From positions 1 to 36,390 of the forward strand of contig CAJQPR010000003.1 of NCBI GenBank assembly GCA_905480255.1: 36,390 nucleotides of DNA, written 5' to 3'. The DNA is from an uncultured Woeseiaceae bacterium. Lineage in GTDB: Bacteria; Pseudomonadota; Gammaproteobacteria; Steroidobacterales; Woeseiaceae. Shown one piece after another: positions 13,934 to 23,295 of this stretch. Each line of letters opens with the position of its first letter. Within the stretch, counting starts at the first letter, position 1. A program made the position numbers and the translations under genes. A model generated the notes under the pieces. It was not told the origin of the DNA. It did no database searches and worked only from the letters and a program-made list of their open reading frames with translations.

Positions 13934-16174
13934 ATGTTGAAGTCGGTTTCATTAAGCGTAATAGCAGGAGCTCTGCTCATTCTTACGAGCCATGCGGTCG
14001 CGCAGGAAACCTCGATGGAGGAGAAGCGATTCCGGGTGAATCGCATCGCTACGGCACCGGTAATCGATGGGAGAATCGGCGACAGCGAGTGGGCGGGAGC
14101 TGCCCGGGTCAGCGATCTGCACGAAGTCGAACCGGTCGAATTTACCTCGCCATCCGAGCGGACGGTCTGGTATTTCGCATACGACGATAAGGCGCTCTAT
14201 GTCGCCGCCCACGCCTACGATAGTGAACCGGACGAAATTGTTGCGCGGACGTTAAGGCAGGGCGGAAATCTTGGTTCCGACGACACGCTCAGCATCCTGA
14301 TCGACCCTTTCAACAACAAGCGCAGCGGTTACTCATTCACGCTGAATCCGAACGGTGTGCGGGCAGAGGCAATTTATGCGACTGCTACCAGGCCCTCTGA
14401 CGAGTGGGACGGCATCTGGCGCGGCGCCGCAACTAAAGTGGATGACGGCTGGACCATGGAGATGGCCATTCCGTTCAACACGGTAACGTTCGATCCGGAT
14501 AGTGATACCTGGGGTATCAATTTCTGGAGAAGGATTGCGCGTAAAGCAGAGCGGGTCGGCTGGGATTCACGCAACGGACAGATGAATCCGACAGTCTCCG
14601 GCGAAGTATTCGGTTTTGAAGAGCTTAGCCAGGGGGTGGGGCTGGATCTGATACCTTCCGCAAGCTCTACTTACCAAAACGATCGTGAGCTCGGCACGAC
14701 AGACACCGAACTGAGACCTTCGCTGGATATCAGTTACAAACTGACGCCTTCGATTAACGGATTGCTAACGATTAATACGGATTTTGCGGCGACCGAAGTC
14801 GACGGGCGGCAACTCGGGCTACAACGATTTAGCCTGTTCTTTCCTGAGAAGCGGGCATTCTTTCTCACTGACTTCGATATTTTCCAGTTCGGTGGCGTCC
14901 CATCCGGAGGTGGCGGCTTTAGAAATCGCACAACGGGCATGCGGTCGGGCAATAATGGCCTCGCGTTTTTCTCCCGACGTATCGGATTAACCGGCGACAA
15001 CGCACCTGTCGACGTCATTGCAGGCGCAAAAGTCAGTGGACGGATTGGCGACTATGATTTCGGCACGCTCTACATACTTCAGGACGAATATGTAAACGAA
15101 GATGATGAAGCCATTGATCGATCCGATCTGATGGTTACGCGAGTCTCCACAGGCGTGCTGGAGGAATCAGCTGTTGGCGCGATTCTGACTTATGGAGACC
15201 CGGGTTCGAACCAGACCAGCTCCCTGGTTGGAGCAGACTTTCTGTATCGCAACACCCGGCTTGGTACGAATCGATCCATGCAGGGCAATTTCTGGATTCA
15301 GAAATCGGACAATGAAGGTGTAAGCGGAGATGATCTCGCCTGGAGTGCAACGCTCGGATTTCCGTCCCGGCTGGGATGGGAGGGAGGCTTGCAGATACAT
15401 GAGGTCGAGGAGAATTTCGACCCTGCACTGGGTTTCGCGAACCGCACCAACGTCAGGATGTACGGTGGCGAGCTGGGATACAGGATGAATCGCGAGGAGG
15501 GCAGCTTCATTCGTGAAATCAGTCACGGTCTGGAAATTGCTCACTGGGAATATCTGGACACCGGTTTTATCCAGACCCAAATGATACAGGGGGACTTTTT
15601 CAGCATCCGCTCGAGGGAGGGTGATTTCGCTCGCATAGATATCCGGGCTCAAAAAGAAGGCCTGCTGCCCGGGGAACAACCGCTCGAACGACTTGATATC
15701 TTTATACCGCCTGGAGAGTATTCCTTTGAGCGCTGGGGCACCTTCATCCGATCGGCAAGCCACCGCAAATGGTCATTTCAGTTTCGCATTGACGATGGCG
15801 GCTATTTTAACGGTGATCTATTTCATGTTCGGCCGGAGATTGACTGGACGCCGAATGAGCACGTTTCGTTTTCATTGCAGTATGACTACAACGACTATGA
15901 CTTCCCTGGGAACCAGTCTGCGATCACCAGGCAGATCACCTTTGAGAACGAAATTTCTTTTAATGCAAAATGGTCTCTTGTGACGCTGGCCCAATATGAC
16001 AACATTTCGGATAACATAGGCATCAACAGTCGCCTGCGCCTCAATCTTTCGGCCGGTCAGGACGTGTGGTTCGTCATCAATCACAACATGGTACGTGACG
16101 TGACGGTGGATGACCGTTTCCACAGTACAGAGTCCGTCGCCGTCGCGAAAATTCGTTATACCTTACGTTACTAA
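13934..16174 (+). CDS. CBM9-like/DUF5916 outer-membrane beta-barrel protein
   Basis: From the ATG at 13934 the protein has 746 residues. A signal peptide (about 1-24, 'LLILTSHAVAQ') makes this start better than the upstream TTG at 13889. Residues 30-220 resemble the family 9 carbohydrate-binding-like domain ('APVIDGRIGDSEW', 'ALYVAAHAYDSEPDEI', 'DDTLSILIDPFNN', 'WTMEMAIPFNTVTF'). The rest is the DUF5916 region with many alternating beta strands and aromatic residues, ending 'AVAKIRYTLRY' with a C-terminal aromatic as in outer-membrane barrels. The motif 'LQRFSLFFPEKRAFFLTDFDIF' is characteristic. Its function in general is not known; binding or uptake of an extracellular compound is a guess. 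Confidence 0.85.
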   Translation: MLKSVSLSVIAGALLILTSHAVAQETSMEEKRFRVNRIATAPVIDGRIGDSEWAGAARVSDLHEVEPVEFTSPSERTVWYFAYDDKALYVAAHAYDSEPDEIVARTLRQGGNLGSDDTLSILIDPFNNKRSGYSFTLNPNGVRAEAIYATATRPSDEWDGIWRGAATKVDDGWTMEMAIPFNTVTFDPDSDTWGINFWRRIARKAERVGWDSRNGQMNPTVSGEVFGFEELSQGVGLDLIPSASSTYQNDRELGTTDTELRPSLDISYKLTPSINGLLTINTDFAATEVDGRQLGLQRFSLFFPEKRAFFLTDFDIFQFGGVPSGGGGFRNRTTGMRSGNNGLAFFSRRIGLTGDNAPVDVIAGAKVSGRIGDYDFGTLYILQDEYVNEDDEAIDRSDLMVTRVSTGVLEESAVGAILTYGDPGSNQTSSLVGADFLYRNTRLGTNRSMQGNFWIQKSDNEGVSGDDLAWSATLGFPSRLGWEGGLQIHEVEENFDPALGFANRTNVRMYGGELGYRMNREEGSFIREISHGLEIAHWEYLDTGFIQTQMIQGDFFSIRSREGDFARIDIRAQKEGLLPGEQPLERLDIFIPPGEYSFERWGTFIRSASHRKWSFQFRIDDGGYFNGDLFHVRPEIDWTPNEHVSFSLQYDYNDYDFPGNQSAITRQITFENEISFNAKWSLVTLAQYDNISDNIGINSRLRLNLSAGQDVWFVINHNMVRDVTVDDRFHSTESVAVAKIRYTLRY

Positions 16175-16198
16175 ATGAACGAAATCGATTCATGCGGA

Positions 16199-16600
16199 CT
16201 AAGGATCCGAATCACGCTGCCAGATTATCTGTTTGCCGGAAGCGAGGGTAGCGTTTCTGAAATAGATACTTCGTTTGTCATGCCCGAGCCAGCCGCCGAC
16301 AGTAATTGAATCGCCGATCACGAATTCGGTCATGGAGAATCCCATCCTGGCGCCAAAGTGGCGGATGGTTTCGAGTGCATTCATCTCCACCCGCCAGGTC
16401 TCCAGGTCGCCATTCGCATTGATGGTTTCGACCACCAGCCAGGAGTGTGGATTTACCCATTGGACAGTCTTAATCACCCCCGAGATCGTGTGGTTTGAAC
16501 CAGTATCGAATTTTGCTGGAACGGAGTGATGACTCTGTACGGTGCTCGACAACATGACGGCCACCAGCGCCAATACGACGTCTCGCCTGAAAATATTCAT
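16199..16600 (-). CDS. DUF6152 family periplasmic protein (single domain)
   Basis: The 133-residue protein starts at the ATG at 16600. An upstream in-frame start at 16618 would only add six residues before the signal peptide. The signal ends 'STVQS' at residue 23, immediately followed by His-His-Ser. The conserved Pro-His is H29 of the predicted mature chain (VNPHSW). The body contains 'TISGVIKTVQWVNPHSWLVV', 'WRVEMN' and 'GDSITVGGW', the small beta-rich DUF6152 fold. Family function is not known. It lies divergent from the MFS gene at 16683 and convergent with the DUF5916 gene, ending 24 bases from that stop. It is one of five members in the window. Confidence 0.82.
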   Translation of the reverse strand: MNIFRRDVVLALVAVMLSSTVQSHHSVPAKFDTGSNHTISGVIKTVQWVNPHSWLVVETINANGDLETWRVEMNALETIRHFGARMGFSMTEFVIGDSITVGGWLGHDKRSIYFRNATLASGKQIIWQRDSDP

Positions 16601-16682
16601 CGCACGATACTCACGCAAACATTATCTACTTGTACTGTTAAGATTGGCAAAGCGACCTGGCAAATCGTGAACGGGGGAATGG

Positions 16683-17954
16683 ATGGCGGTCAATAATGCC
16701 GTTTTTTTAAAAGAATTCAGGCAGAACTGGCGAATACTGTTCGTTGCTTTCGTTTGTCTCCTGGTGGCCTTCAGCGCCCCTGCGTTTGCCTTGCCCTTTC
16801 TCTTCAGCTCCGTCATCGACGAGTATGGCTGGACCCGGGAGCAGGCCACTTTTCTTGCTTCCGCTAAATACTTTACCGGGTCCATTATCGCTATCGTTAT
16901 CGGTCGGTTTATCGATGTCATTGGTGTGCGCAATGTACTGATCGGTGTAACGACAATCGGCGGCCTGGCCCTGGTCAGTTTTCTTTGGGTTTCAAACCTC
17001 ACTCACTACTACCTCGCCGGTGTCATGCTCGGAATCGCCAGCCCTGGCACGATCGTTGCGATCAAGGTGCTCATTTCCCGGACTTTTCACGCATCACAGG
17101 GCACCGCAATGGGAATCGCGATGCTTGGGACCAGTGTAGGGGGCATCATTGTGCCGCTGACTATCACGCTGTTGATATCTGCCTATGGCTGGCGGACGGC
17201 AACTGCGCTAATGAGCGCCGGTGTCTGGCTGCTTGCGCTTCCGCTGCTGATTTTCTTTTTGACCGACAAGTCATTTGAAAGTGCTGACAATCAGGACGGC
17301 CACATCGAACACAAGTCGTCCGTATTAACCTGGGATATTGCGAAGGAGTTTATGGGGCAGAGTCGCTTCTGGCTCATCGCCGCCGCTGTCTTTTCTGCGG
17401 CCTTCGTCGATCAGGCCATGATCCAGCACCAGGTCCTTTATTTTGAAGTCGATCTCGGTCTCGACAAACTTTACGTGGCCGCCGGGATTGGTGCCATGGG
17501 TGCCGTCGCATTCTTCAGCCGGCCGATGGTTGGCGGTATTTTTGACAAGCTGTCTACCAAGGGCGTGTCACTAACATACCTGGCCCTGACAGCATCCTGC
17601 CTGGTGGCGCTTGTTGCCGTAAGTCCGGTACTTTTTGGTGTTTACGTCGTATTGAGGGCGATTGCACATTCTTCGGTGTTGCTGGATACAGTTGTGCTTG
17701 CGAAGCATACGTTTGGCCTCGCCCAGATCGGAATCCTGCTTGGTGTTTACACCGCATTCGTGAACCTTGGCTTCGCTTTCGGTCCCTGGTTTGTGGGTTA
17801 CATGTTTGATTCAACCGGATCCTATGTATTGCCTTTCCTGATCTGTGCCGGTATTGGGGTTTTCGCCGCCGCAGTGCTGCTGCCTATCCGGCCAGATTAT
17901 TGGCTCGACATGCGCAAGCGAATTCGCCCGGGCGCGCCTGCCGAGCCGAAATAG
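16683..17954 (+). CDS. MFS transporter (monocarboxylate/OFA-like)
   Basis: The 423-residue protein has about 12 membrane segments. The start 'FSAPAFALPFLFSSVIDEYG', the loop 'GRFIDVIGVRNVLIG' and 'PGTIVAIKVLISRTF' resemble transporters of organic acids in the oxalate/formate and monocarboxylate groups of the major facilitator superfamily. The ATG has GGGGGA 5 bases upstream. The gene precedes an Nramp-like gene (61-base gap with a hairpin) and a ThDP enzyme, and it is divergent from a DUF6152 gene. The substrate is unknown; a carboxylate used or made by the downstream ThDP enzyme is a reasonable guess. It is unlike the MFS protein at 8407 in sequence. Confidence 0.86.
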   Translation: MAVNNAVFLKEFRQNWRILFVAFVCLLVAFSAPAFALPFLFSSVIDEYGWTREQATFLASAKYFTGSIIAIVIGRFIDVIGVRNVLIGVTTIGGLALVSFLWVSNLTHYYLAGVMLGIASPGTIVAIKVLISRTFHASQGTAMGIAMLGTSVGGIIVPLTITLLISAYGWRTATALMSAGVWLLALPLLIFFLTDKSFESADNQDGHIEHKSSVLTWDIAKEFMGQSRFWLIAAAVFSAAFVDQAMIQHQVLYFEVDLGLDKLYVAAGIGAMGAVAFFSRPMVGGIFDKLSTKGVSLTYLALTASCLVALVAVSPVLFGVYVVLRAIAHSSVLLDTVVLAKHTFGLAQIGILLGVYTAFVNLGFAFGPWFVGYMFDSTGSYVLPFLICAGIGVFAAAVLLPIRPDYWLDMRKRIRPGAPAEPK

Positions 17955-17974
17955 CCTGCCTTTATTCGGCTCGG
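17941..17974 (+). terminator. Hairpin at the end of the MFS gene
   Basis: CCGAGCCGAA (17941-17950) and TTCGGCTCGG (17965-17974) form a perfect 10-bp inverted repeat with a 14-base loop that includes the stop codon. No T tract follows. It could act as a weak terminator or stabilise the mRNA, separating the MFS gene from the Nramp-like gene 41 bases later. Confidence 0.5.
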
Positions 17975-18015
17975 TCCGTTAGTATTCCTGCAACAAGAAC
18001 AAGGGTGGAGCCCCG

Positions 18016-19248
18016 ATGGCCAACATTATGTCCCGCGTAGGACCAGGCATCATGCTTGCCGCAACAGCGGTTGGCGTATCCCACCTCGTGTATTCCACGC
18101 AGGCTGGCGGTAATTATGGTTTTTCACTGTCGGCCCTGATTGTTCTTATTGTTCTCCTGAAGTATCCGGCATTTCGCTTCGCAGTCGACTATGCCAGCGC
18201 CACAGGCCACAGCCTGGTGACGGGCTATTCGAAAATAAGCCGCCTGGCACTTGCGTGGCTGGCCGTCGGGTTTTTCGTCGATATGTTCATTGCTACCGGC
18301 GCCGTTGCGCTGGTCACTGCAGGTTTGATGATCAGTGTTTTCAAGCTGCCATTTTCAGGGCCGCAGGTTGCCGTTGGGTTGATGGTGATCTCCGCCGCCG
18401 TCTTGTTAAACGGCCAGTACTCCAAAGCGGAAAGGATTGTGAAGATACTGGTCCTGGTATTTTCAGTGCTCGCAATCATCGCGACAATATTTTCCCTGCC
18501 ATTGCTCGGTAGTGAAGATCGCGGGCTTTTCGCGTCATTAACTCCGGATCGGTCGCTGGCCTTGTTTGTTATTGCAATGGCAGGCTGGATGCCGATGCCG
18601 ACAAATGGCGCAATCATGTACTCGAAGTGGATCTGCGAAAAACGCAAAGCGGTTGGCGACAGCTTCGATCACCGAGGCGCAATGACCGACTTCAAGGTGG
18701 GCTATGGCCTGACGCTCTTACTGGCTCTGTGTTTCCTGACTATGGGTACTGCGGTTCTTTTTGAAACCGGTCGAGATGTACCGGCCAGTGCAGCAGGTTT
18801 TGCCGCCGAATTGTTTGGCATTTTTACTACCGTAATCGGTAATTGGGTGTACCCAATCATTGCTGTTGCCGGGGTTGCCGTTATCTGGTCTACCCAGATC
18901 GCGTTAATGGATGCAGCTCCGCGTGTATCCGCCCGACTTTTCAGCGTGATCAAAGGTGAGCCAGATGATGCACCATCACGCTATACGACATTCTTAATCA
19001 TCCAGGTCATTGGTGTCACAATAATGGTCCTGTTTCTGATGGGTGGCTTTACAAAGTTCCTCTACTTCGCAACCAGCATGGGTTTTGTGGCAAGTCCTGC
19101 GATTGCGTATTACAACTATCGTGCGGTGACATCAGCCGATGTCGCTGCGGAATTCAGACCGGAACGGTCAATGGTGATCTGGAGTTGGACGGGTATTATC
19201 GTCCTTACTGCATTCGCACTGGCCTTTCTCTGGTCCAGCCTGGGATAG
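18016..19248 (+). CDS. Nramp-related transporter lacking the DPGN motif
   Basis: The 410-residue protein has about 11 hydrophobic segments and an Nramp-like start 'RVGPGIMLAATAVGVSHLVY'. In classical Nramp transporters the first helix carries Asp-Pro-Gly-Asn, whose Asp and Asn bind the metal. Here that place reads Gly-Val-Ser-His (residues 20-23). The helix-6 site, normally Ala-x-x-Met-Pro-His, reads 'AGWMPMPTNG' (M192, M194), so methionines remain. Other Nramp relatives with a GVSH start are known to me, but not their substrate. It is in the inner membrane. GGGTGGAG precedes the ATG. The ThDP-enzyme gene starts 6 bases after its stop, so they are co-translated. Confidence 0.82.
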   Translation: MANIMSRVGPGIMLAATAVGVSHLVYSTQAGGNYGFSLSALIVLIVLLKYPAFRFAVDYASATGHSLVTGYSKISRLALAWLAVGFFVDMFIATGAVALVTAGLMISVFKLPFSGPQVAVGLMVISAAVLLNGQYSKAERIVKILVLVFSVLAIIATIFSLPLLGSEDRGLFASLTPDRSLALFVIAMAGWMPMPTNGAIMYSKWICEKRKAVGDSFDHRGAMTDFKVGYGLTLLLALCFLTMGTAVLFETGRDVPASAAGFAAELFGIFTTVIGNWVYPIIAVAGVAVIWSTQIALMDAAPRVSARLFSVIKGEPDDAPSRYTTFLIIQVIGVTIMVLFLMGGFTKFLYFATSMGFVASPAIAYYNYRAVTSADVAAEFRPERSMVIWSWTGIIVLTAFALAFLWSSLG

Positions 19249-19254
19249 AAAATC

Positions 19255-20892
19255 TTGAGTGAAAAAATGACCGGCGGCGAAGCAATGATTCGCGCCGCAA
19301 AAGCGAACGGCACCGATACAATCTTTGGATTGCCAGGTGCGCAGATTTACCCGATGTTCGATGCGATCTACCGCGATCCGGACATTAAGTCGATTATCAG
19401 CCGGCATGAGCAGGGTGCTGCATACATGGCCTACGGTTATGCCAAGGCTACCGGTCGGCCCGGTGTGTTTTCTGTCGTGCCGGGTCCCGGCATCCTGAAC
19501 GCAAGCGCCGCGCTTTGCACAGCGGACGGCGGCAATCAGCCTGTCGTATGCCTGACCGGACAGATTATGTCAGCGTTCCTGGGCAAGGGTCGTGGACACC
19601 TTCATGAACTGGCTGACCAGCAGGCAACACTCCGGACCATTATCAAACACGCAGATCATATTGCCGACCCGACAAATACGTATGCACAGGTCAATGAGGC
19701 GTTTCGCCAGGCGCAGAGCGGACGTCCGGGACCCGCATCGGTGGAGATGTGCTGGGACACGATGGCTCGGGAATGGGATGTTGATGTCGGCCCGGGTATT
19801 TCCCAAATCGACAAACCGGAAGTCGATTTGGACGCCGTCAAAGATGCCGCAAAGCTCGTTGCCGGTTCGAAGAACATCATGATTATGTGTGGCGGTGGTG
19901 CGCAGCATGCGAGCGAGGAAGTCCGGGCACTTGCGGAAATGCTGGGTGCATCTGTCACGGCATTTCGCAGTGGCCGCGGCGTGGTGGCCGAGGATCACGA
20001 ATGCGGGGTTTCGACGGCAGCAGCACGATTGCTGTGGGACGACACTGATCTTTTGATCGGTATTGGTTCAAGACTCGAACTACAGTTCATGCGCTGGGGA
20101 TCGATGGATCACTACTATGACCGACCGCCGGAAGGCAGCCCGAAAGTCATTCGTATTGATATTGATCCGACCGAGATGACGCGTTTCCAGCCGGATGTCG
20201 GGGTCGTCGCGGACTCGGTCGACGGGATACGTGCATTGATCGAGGAAATTGAAAAACAAGGTCACAATGCCGGCGACCTGGAGCGCATAGCCGACGCGAA
20301 GGCCCGGGCGCGAAAGAACATCGAAGAGATCCAGCCGCAATTGAGCTACCTCGACAGAATTCGCGAGTTGTTACCGCGGGATGGTTATTTCGTCGAGGAG
20401 CTGTGCCAGGTCGGGTTTACTTCAAACTTCGGCTTCGAGGTGTATCAGCCGCGTACCTATGTCTCGACCGGCTACCAGGGCACGCTTGGCTTTGGTTTTC
20501 CGACGGCCATCGGTGTCAAAGCGGCAATGCCTGATCGGGCGGTGGTTTCCATCACCGGTGATGGCGGATTCCTGTTTGGTATGCCGGAGCTGGCGAGCGC
20601 TGTGCAACAGAAGATCGGTGTCATTACGGTGATCTTCAACAACAGTTCGTATGGCAACGTGCGGCGTGACCAGCAACTTAAATATGACGGTCACCTGATT
20701 GGCGCAGATCTCGACAATCCTGACATGCTGAAGCTGGCGGAGTCGTTCGGCGCTGATGGCTACAGAGTTGCATCACCTGAAGAGCTGAAACCTGTTCTGG
20801 AAAAAGCGATTGATAATGACCGCCCGGCCGTTATCGACGTTACCTTGGAGCGTGGTTCGGAAACCAGCCCCTGGAAATACATCATGGGCTAA
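19255..20892 (+). CDS. Thiamine diphosphate-dependent enzyme (acetolactate synthase-like)
   Basis: The 545-residue protein has the three-domain ThDP layout. The N-terminal Pyr domain (about 5-170) carries the catalytic Glu at E52 (RHEQGAAYMA). A central domain spans about 190-330. The C-terminal PP domain has the cofactor motif from GDG (435-437) to NN (462-463). It resembles acetolactate synthase large subunits and related decarboxylases or carboligases. No small regulatory subunit is nearby, and it lies outside any branched-chain operon, so a catabolic role is more likely. The start is TTG at 19255 (an ATG at 19267 is the alternative). It follows the Nramp-like gene by 6 bases. Bound Mg and ThDP are expected; the 2-oxoacid substrate is unknown. 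Confidence 0.85.
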   Translation: MSEKMTGGEAMIRAAKANGTDTIFGLPGAQIYPMFDAIYRDPDIKSIISRHEQGAAYMAYGYAKATGRPGVFSVVPGPGILNASAALCTADGGNQPVVCLTGQIMSAFLGKGRGHLHELADQQATLRTIIKHADHIADPTNTYAQVNEAFRQAQSGRPGPASVEMCWDTMAREWDVDVGPGISQIDKPEVDLDAVKDAAKLVAGSKNIMIMCGGGAQHASEEVRALAEMLGASVTAFRSGRGVVAEDHECGVSTAAARLLWDDTDLLIGIGSRLELQFMRWGSMDHYYDRPPEGSPKVIRIDIDPTEMTRFQPDVGVVADSVDGIRALIEEIEKQGHNAGDLERIADAKARARKNIEEIQPQLSYLDRIRELLPRDGYFVEELCQVGFTSNFGFEVYQPRTYVSTGYQGTLGFGFPTAIGVKAAMPDRAVVSITGDGGFLFGMPELASAVQQKIGVITVIFNNSSYGNVRRDQQLKYDGHLIGADLDNPDMLKLAESFGADGYRVASPEELKPVLEKAIDNDRPAVIDVTLERGSETSPWKYIMG

Positions 20893-20985
20893 AACGGATC
20901 CTTTCGGTCACCAGTTTCGCATAGCGAGAATTTCAGCCGCCCACCGACTCAGAGGTCGTTCATAACGGTTAAAATGCCTGCAAAT

Positions 20986-20990
20986 GGAGG
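20986..20990 (+). promoter_or_regulatory. Ribosome-binding site deciding the start of the 20998 gene
   Basis: GGAGG lies 7 bases before the GTG at 20998. It falls inside the reading frame that would start at the ATG at 20974, so GTG 20998 is the better start and it gives a cleaner signal peptide. Confidence 0.65.
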
Positions 20991-20997
20991 ACGACCA

Positions 20998-22224
20998 GTG
21001 ATTCGGATCATGCCCAGATTTATAACCCTTGCCATTGCGCTCGCATTCGTGGGACCTCTCGAAGTTGCGGCGCATCATTCCGCCGTCGCATTTGACAAAG
21101 AAAACTCAATCACCGTATCCGGGATTGTGACGCGCTTCGTATGGCGCAATCCGCACATGGCGATCAACATGGAAGTGACCGACGAATCCGGAGAGAAAGT
21201 CGTCTGGAAAATCGAGGGTCCGGGTACGACAGTACTGAGCAGGCAGGGATTTAACCGACAGTCTATTAACAATGGTGACAAGATCAGTGTCGTTGTTAAC
21301 CCGATGAAGACCGGAAAGCCGGGCGGACTTCTGCTTGCAATCACGCTCGCGGACGGAACAAAACACGCGACCAGCGAGGACTACTCCGAGGCGCCGTCGC
21401 CGGCAGCACAGGCAAGGCGGACCATTCCGTCATTGCTTGATTATGAGCCGCCACCTGCCGACGAAACCTGGCAGAAACGCGAGGCAAAGACCAGGCCGTC
21501 AATACTGCCAATGATTGGCAATGATCCGCGGCAGACGGGTCCTGGCGCGCTCGACCCGGAAACCCTGGCAAAAGACTGGCCGGAAGCGCCTTTCGACCTG
21601 ACCGGCACCTGGGCATTCCGTGGCGAACAGGATTGGGGCACCAACTACGGTGTCTACGAATTCAAGCCACATCCGCAATGGACCGAAAAAGGCCAACAGA
21701 TTTACGACGAATACCAGGAATATGCGAAGGCTGGAAAGCGTTTTGCAGAACCGACAGCGCAGTGCTATCCGGCCGGCATGCCGCGACTGATGACGCGCTA
21801 CGGGTCATTGATGATGATGCAGTACCCGACCGCGATTTTCATGGTGTCTCGCCTGAACAACGAGTATCGCGCAGTGTGGCTGGACGGTCGCGATCGTGAA
21901 CCGGCAGCGAGCAGCGATCCGAACTGGAATGGCGAATCTCTCGGCCACTGGGAAGGCGATACCCTTGTTGTCGAGACCACTGGTTTCACCGACGAGAATC
22001 ACCTGATTCAGCAAGGCGTGTTTACAGGCAACCAGCTGAAAATTATTGAGCGCATCAAAGTGATCAATGCTGGCAACACCATGGTCACCGAATACATCAT
22101 GACCGATCCGGAGCATTGGGTTGGCGAATGGCGCCACATCAAATTTCGTGATCGCATGCTGCGTGCGGATGTCAGGGAAGCGACCTGCCTGTCTGCCGAC
22201 AACGATCTGCTGCCTGGAATGTAA
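20998..22224 (+). CDS. DUF6152 protein fused to an uncharacterised C-terminal domain (copy 1)
   Basis: From GTG at 20998 the protein has 408 residues. The signal peptide ends 'LEVAA' (residue 25), followed by His-His-Ser. The DUF6152 domain covers about residues 26-125, with Pro-His at mature H28 (RNPHMA). After a Pro-rich linker, a second domain begins with 'DLTGTWAF' and includes 'AQCYPAGMPRLM', 'EYRAVWLDGRDR', 'LGHWEGDTLVVETTGF' and 'MTDPEHWVGEW'. Two Cys, in the middle and close to the C-terminus, recur in the related domains. The domain has a lipocalin-like feel but I cannot assign it. The protein should be periplasmic. The ThDP-enzyme gene lies 105 bases upstream on the same strand, and a second fusion follows. 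Confidence 0.8.
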   Translation: MIRIMPRFITLAIALAFVGPLEVAAHHSAVAFDKENSITVSGIVTRFVWRNPHMAINMEVTDESGEKVVWKIEGPGTTVLSRQGFNRQSINNGDKISVVVNPMKTGKPGGLLLAITLADGTKHATSEDYSEAPSPAAQARRTIPSLLDYEPPPADETWQKREAKTRPSILPMIGNDPRQTGPGALDPETLAKDWPEAPFDLTGTWAFRGEQDWGTNYGVYEFKPHPQWTEKGQQIYDEYQEYAKAGKRFAEPTAQCYPAGMPRLMTRYGSLMMMQYPTAIFMVSRLNNEYRAVWLDGRDREPAASSDPNWNGESLGHWEGDTLVVETTGFTDENHLIQQGVFTGNQLKIIERIKVINAGNTMVTEYIMTDPEHWVGEWRHIKFRDRMLRADVREATCLSADNDLLPGM

Positions 22225-22271
22225 GGCCCTCGAAATAGTTATTGGATAAAAGCGTGCGCAGGTAGACAGAT

Positions 22272-23291
22272 ATGAAAATGAGAGCTCACCTTGTTACACA
22301 AGTTGCCATTGCAGCATTTGCATTGACTACCGTTTTTCCGGCAAGCGCCCATCACTCACACGCCAGCCTGAATATGAGCGATGTGCGGATTTACAAAGGC
22401 CGCGTGAGCAAATACAGCTGGACGATGCCGCACGTCTTTCTAAGGATTGATGCGCCGGATGCGGACGGGAATATTGTTGAGTACACGGTTGAATTGCAGC
22501 ACCCGCCGGCCATGGCGCGAGTCGGCTGGAGCAGAACAACTTGGAAGCCTGGCGACCGGATCATTTGGGAGGGACCACACGACAAAAACGAAAATCGTCA
22601 CTACACGGGCCTTAGCTGGGCAGAGAGTGGGGACGGCACTCGTTACACGATGGATAAAAATGCGGTCGCCAACGAAGCAACGCCATCAACAGACTTCACT
22701 GGCTTGTGGAAACGTTCGGATGAAGGCGGCTTCAACCCACACTACAAACCGCCAGTGGGCTGGCCTTTGTCAGCCAAAGGCCAGGAACTCGTCGATAATT
22801 TTCATGAAGATCAGAATCCAATGGTGAGTTGCGGAAATCCCGGACCGCCGAAGTCGATGATTGTGCCTTACCCCATGATGTTGACGCGACCGGACGAAAA
22901 TACCGTCCTGATCGAACGGGAATTGATGCAGGAAATCAGGGTGGTCCATCTTGACGGCAAAGGTGAGCCCGGCGAGCCGTCGGCCAACGGGTTTTCGGTC
23001 GGAAGATTCGAAGGCGATACGCTGATCGTGGAGACAAACAACTTTATTGCGGACAAATGGGGTATGCATACCGGTATAGATTCGAGTGATCAGAAGCAAC
23101 TGGTCGAGCGCTTCACAATGTCCGAAGATGGAATGTACCTGCACGCTGAAATCACGGTCACAGATCCCGTGTATCTTTCAAAGCCGCACACATTCACTCA
23201 TCGTTGGACGAAGCTCGCGGATCGGGAAGTCATTCAGGCTCCCTGCACGATGGAAGCGGCGCAGCTCTACCTCGAGAGCACGCCCAAGTAG
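22272..23291 (+). CDS. DUF6152 protein fused to an uncharacterised C-terminal domain (copy 2)
   Basis: The 339-residue protein has a signal peptide ending 'FPASA' (residue 26), then His-His-Ser. The DUF6152 part has Pro-His at mature H28 (TMPHVF). The C-terminal domain starts 'DFTGLWKRS' and shares with copy 1 the elements 'VSCGNPGPPKSM', 'RVVHLDGKG', 'SVGRFEGDTLIVETNNF', 'VERFTMSEDG' and 'VTDPVYLS', with the two conserved Cys. The copies are clearly diverged, so the pair is old. It is tandem with copy 1 (47-base gap) and its stop is 4 bases from the stop of the convergent gene at 23296. Periplasmic location is expected; the biochemical role is unknown. Confidence 0.8.
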   Translation: MKMRAHLVTQVAIAAFALTTVFPASAHHSHASLNMSDVRIYKGRVSKYSWTMPHVFLRIDAPDADGNIVEYTVELQHPPAMARVGWSRTTWKPGDRIIWEGPHDKNENRHYTGLSWAESGDGTRYTMDKNAVANEATPSTDFTGLWKRSDEGGFNPHYKPPVGWPLSAKGQELVDNFHEDQNPMVSCGNPGPPKSMIVPYPMMLTRPDENTVLIERELMQEIRVVHLDGKGEPGEPSANGFSVGRFEGDTLIVETNNFIADKWGMHTGIDSSDQKQLVERFTMSEDGMYLHAEITVTDPVYLSKPHTFTHRWTKLADREVIQAPCTMEAAQLYLESTPK

Positions 23292-23295
23292 CAGC

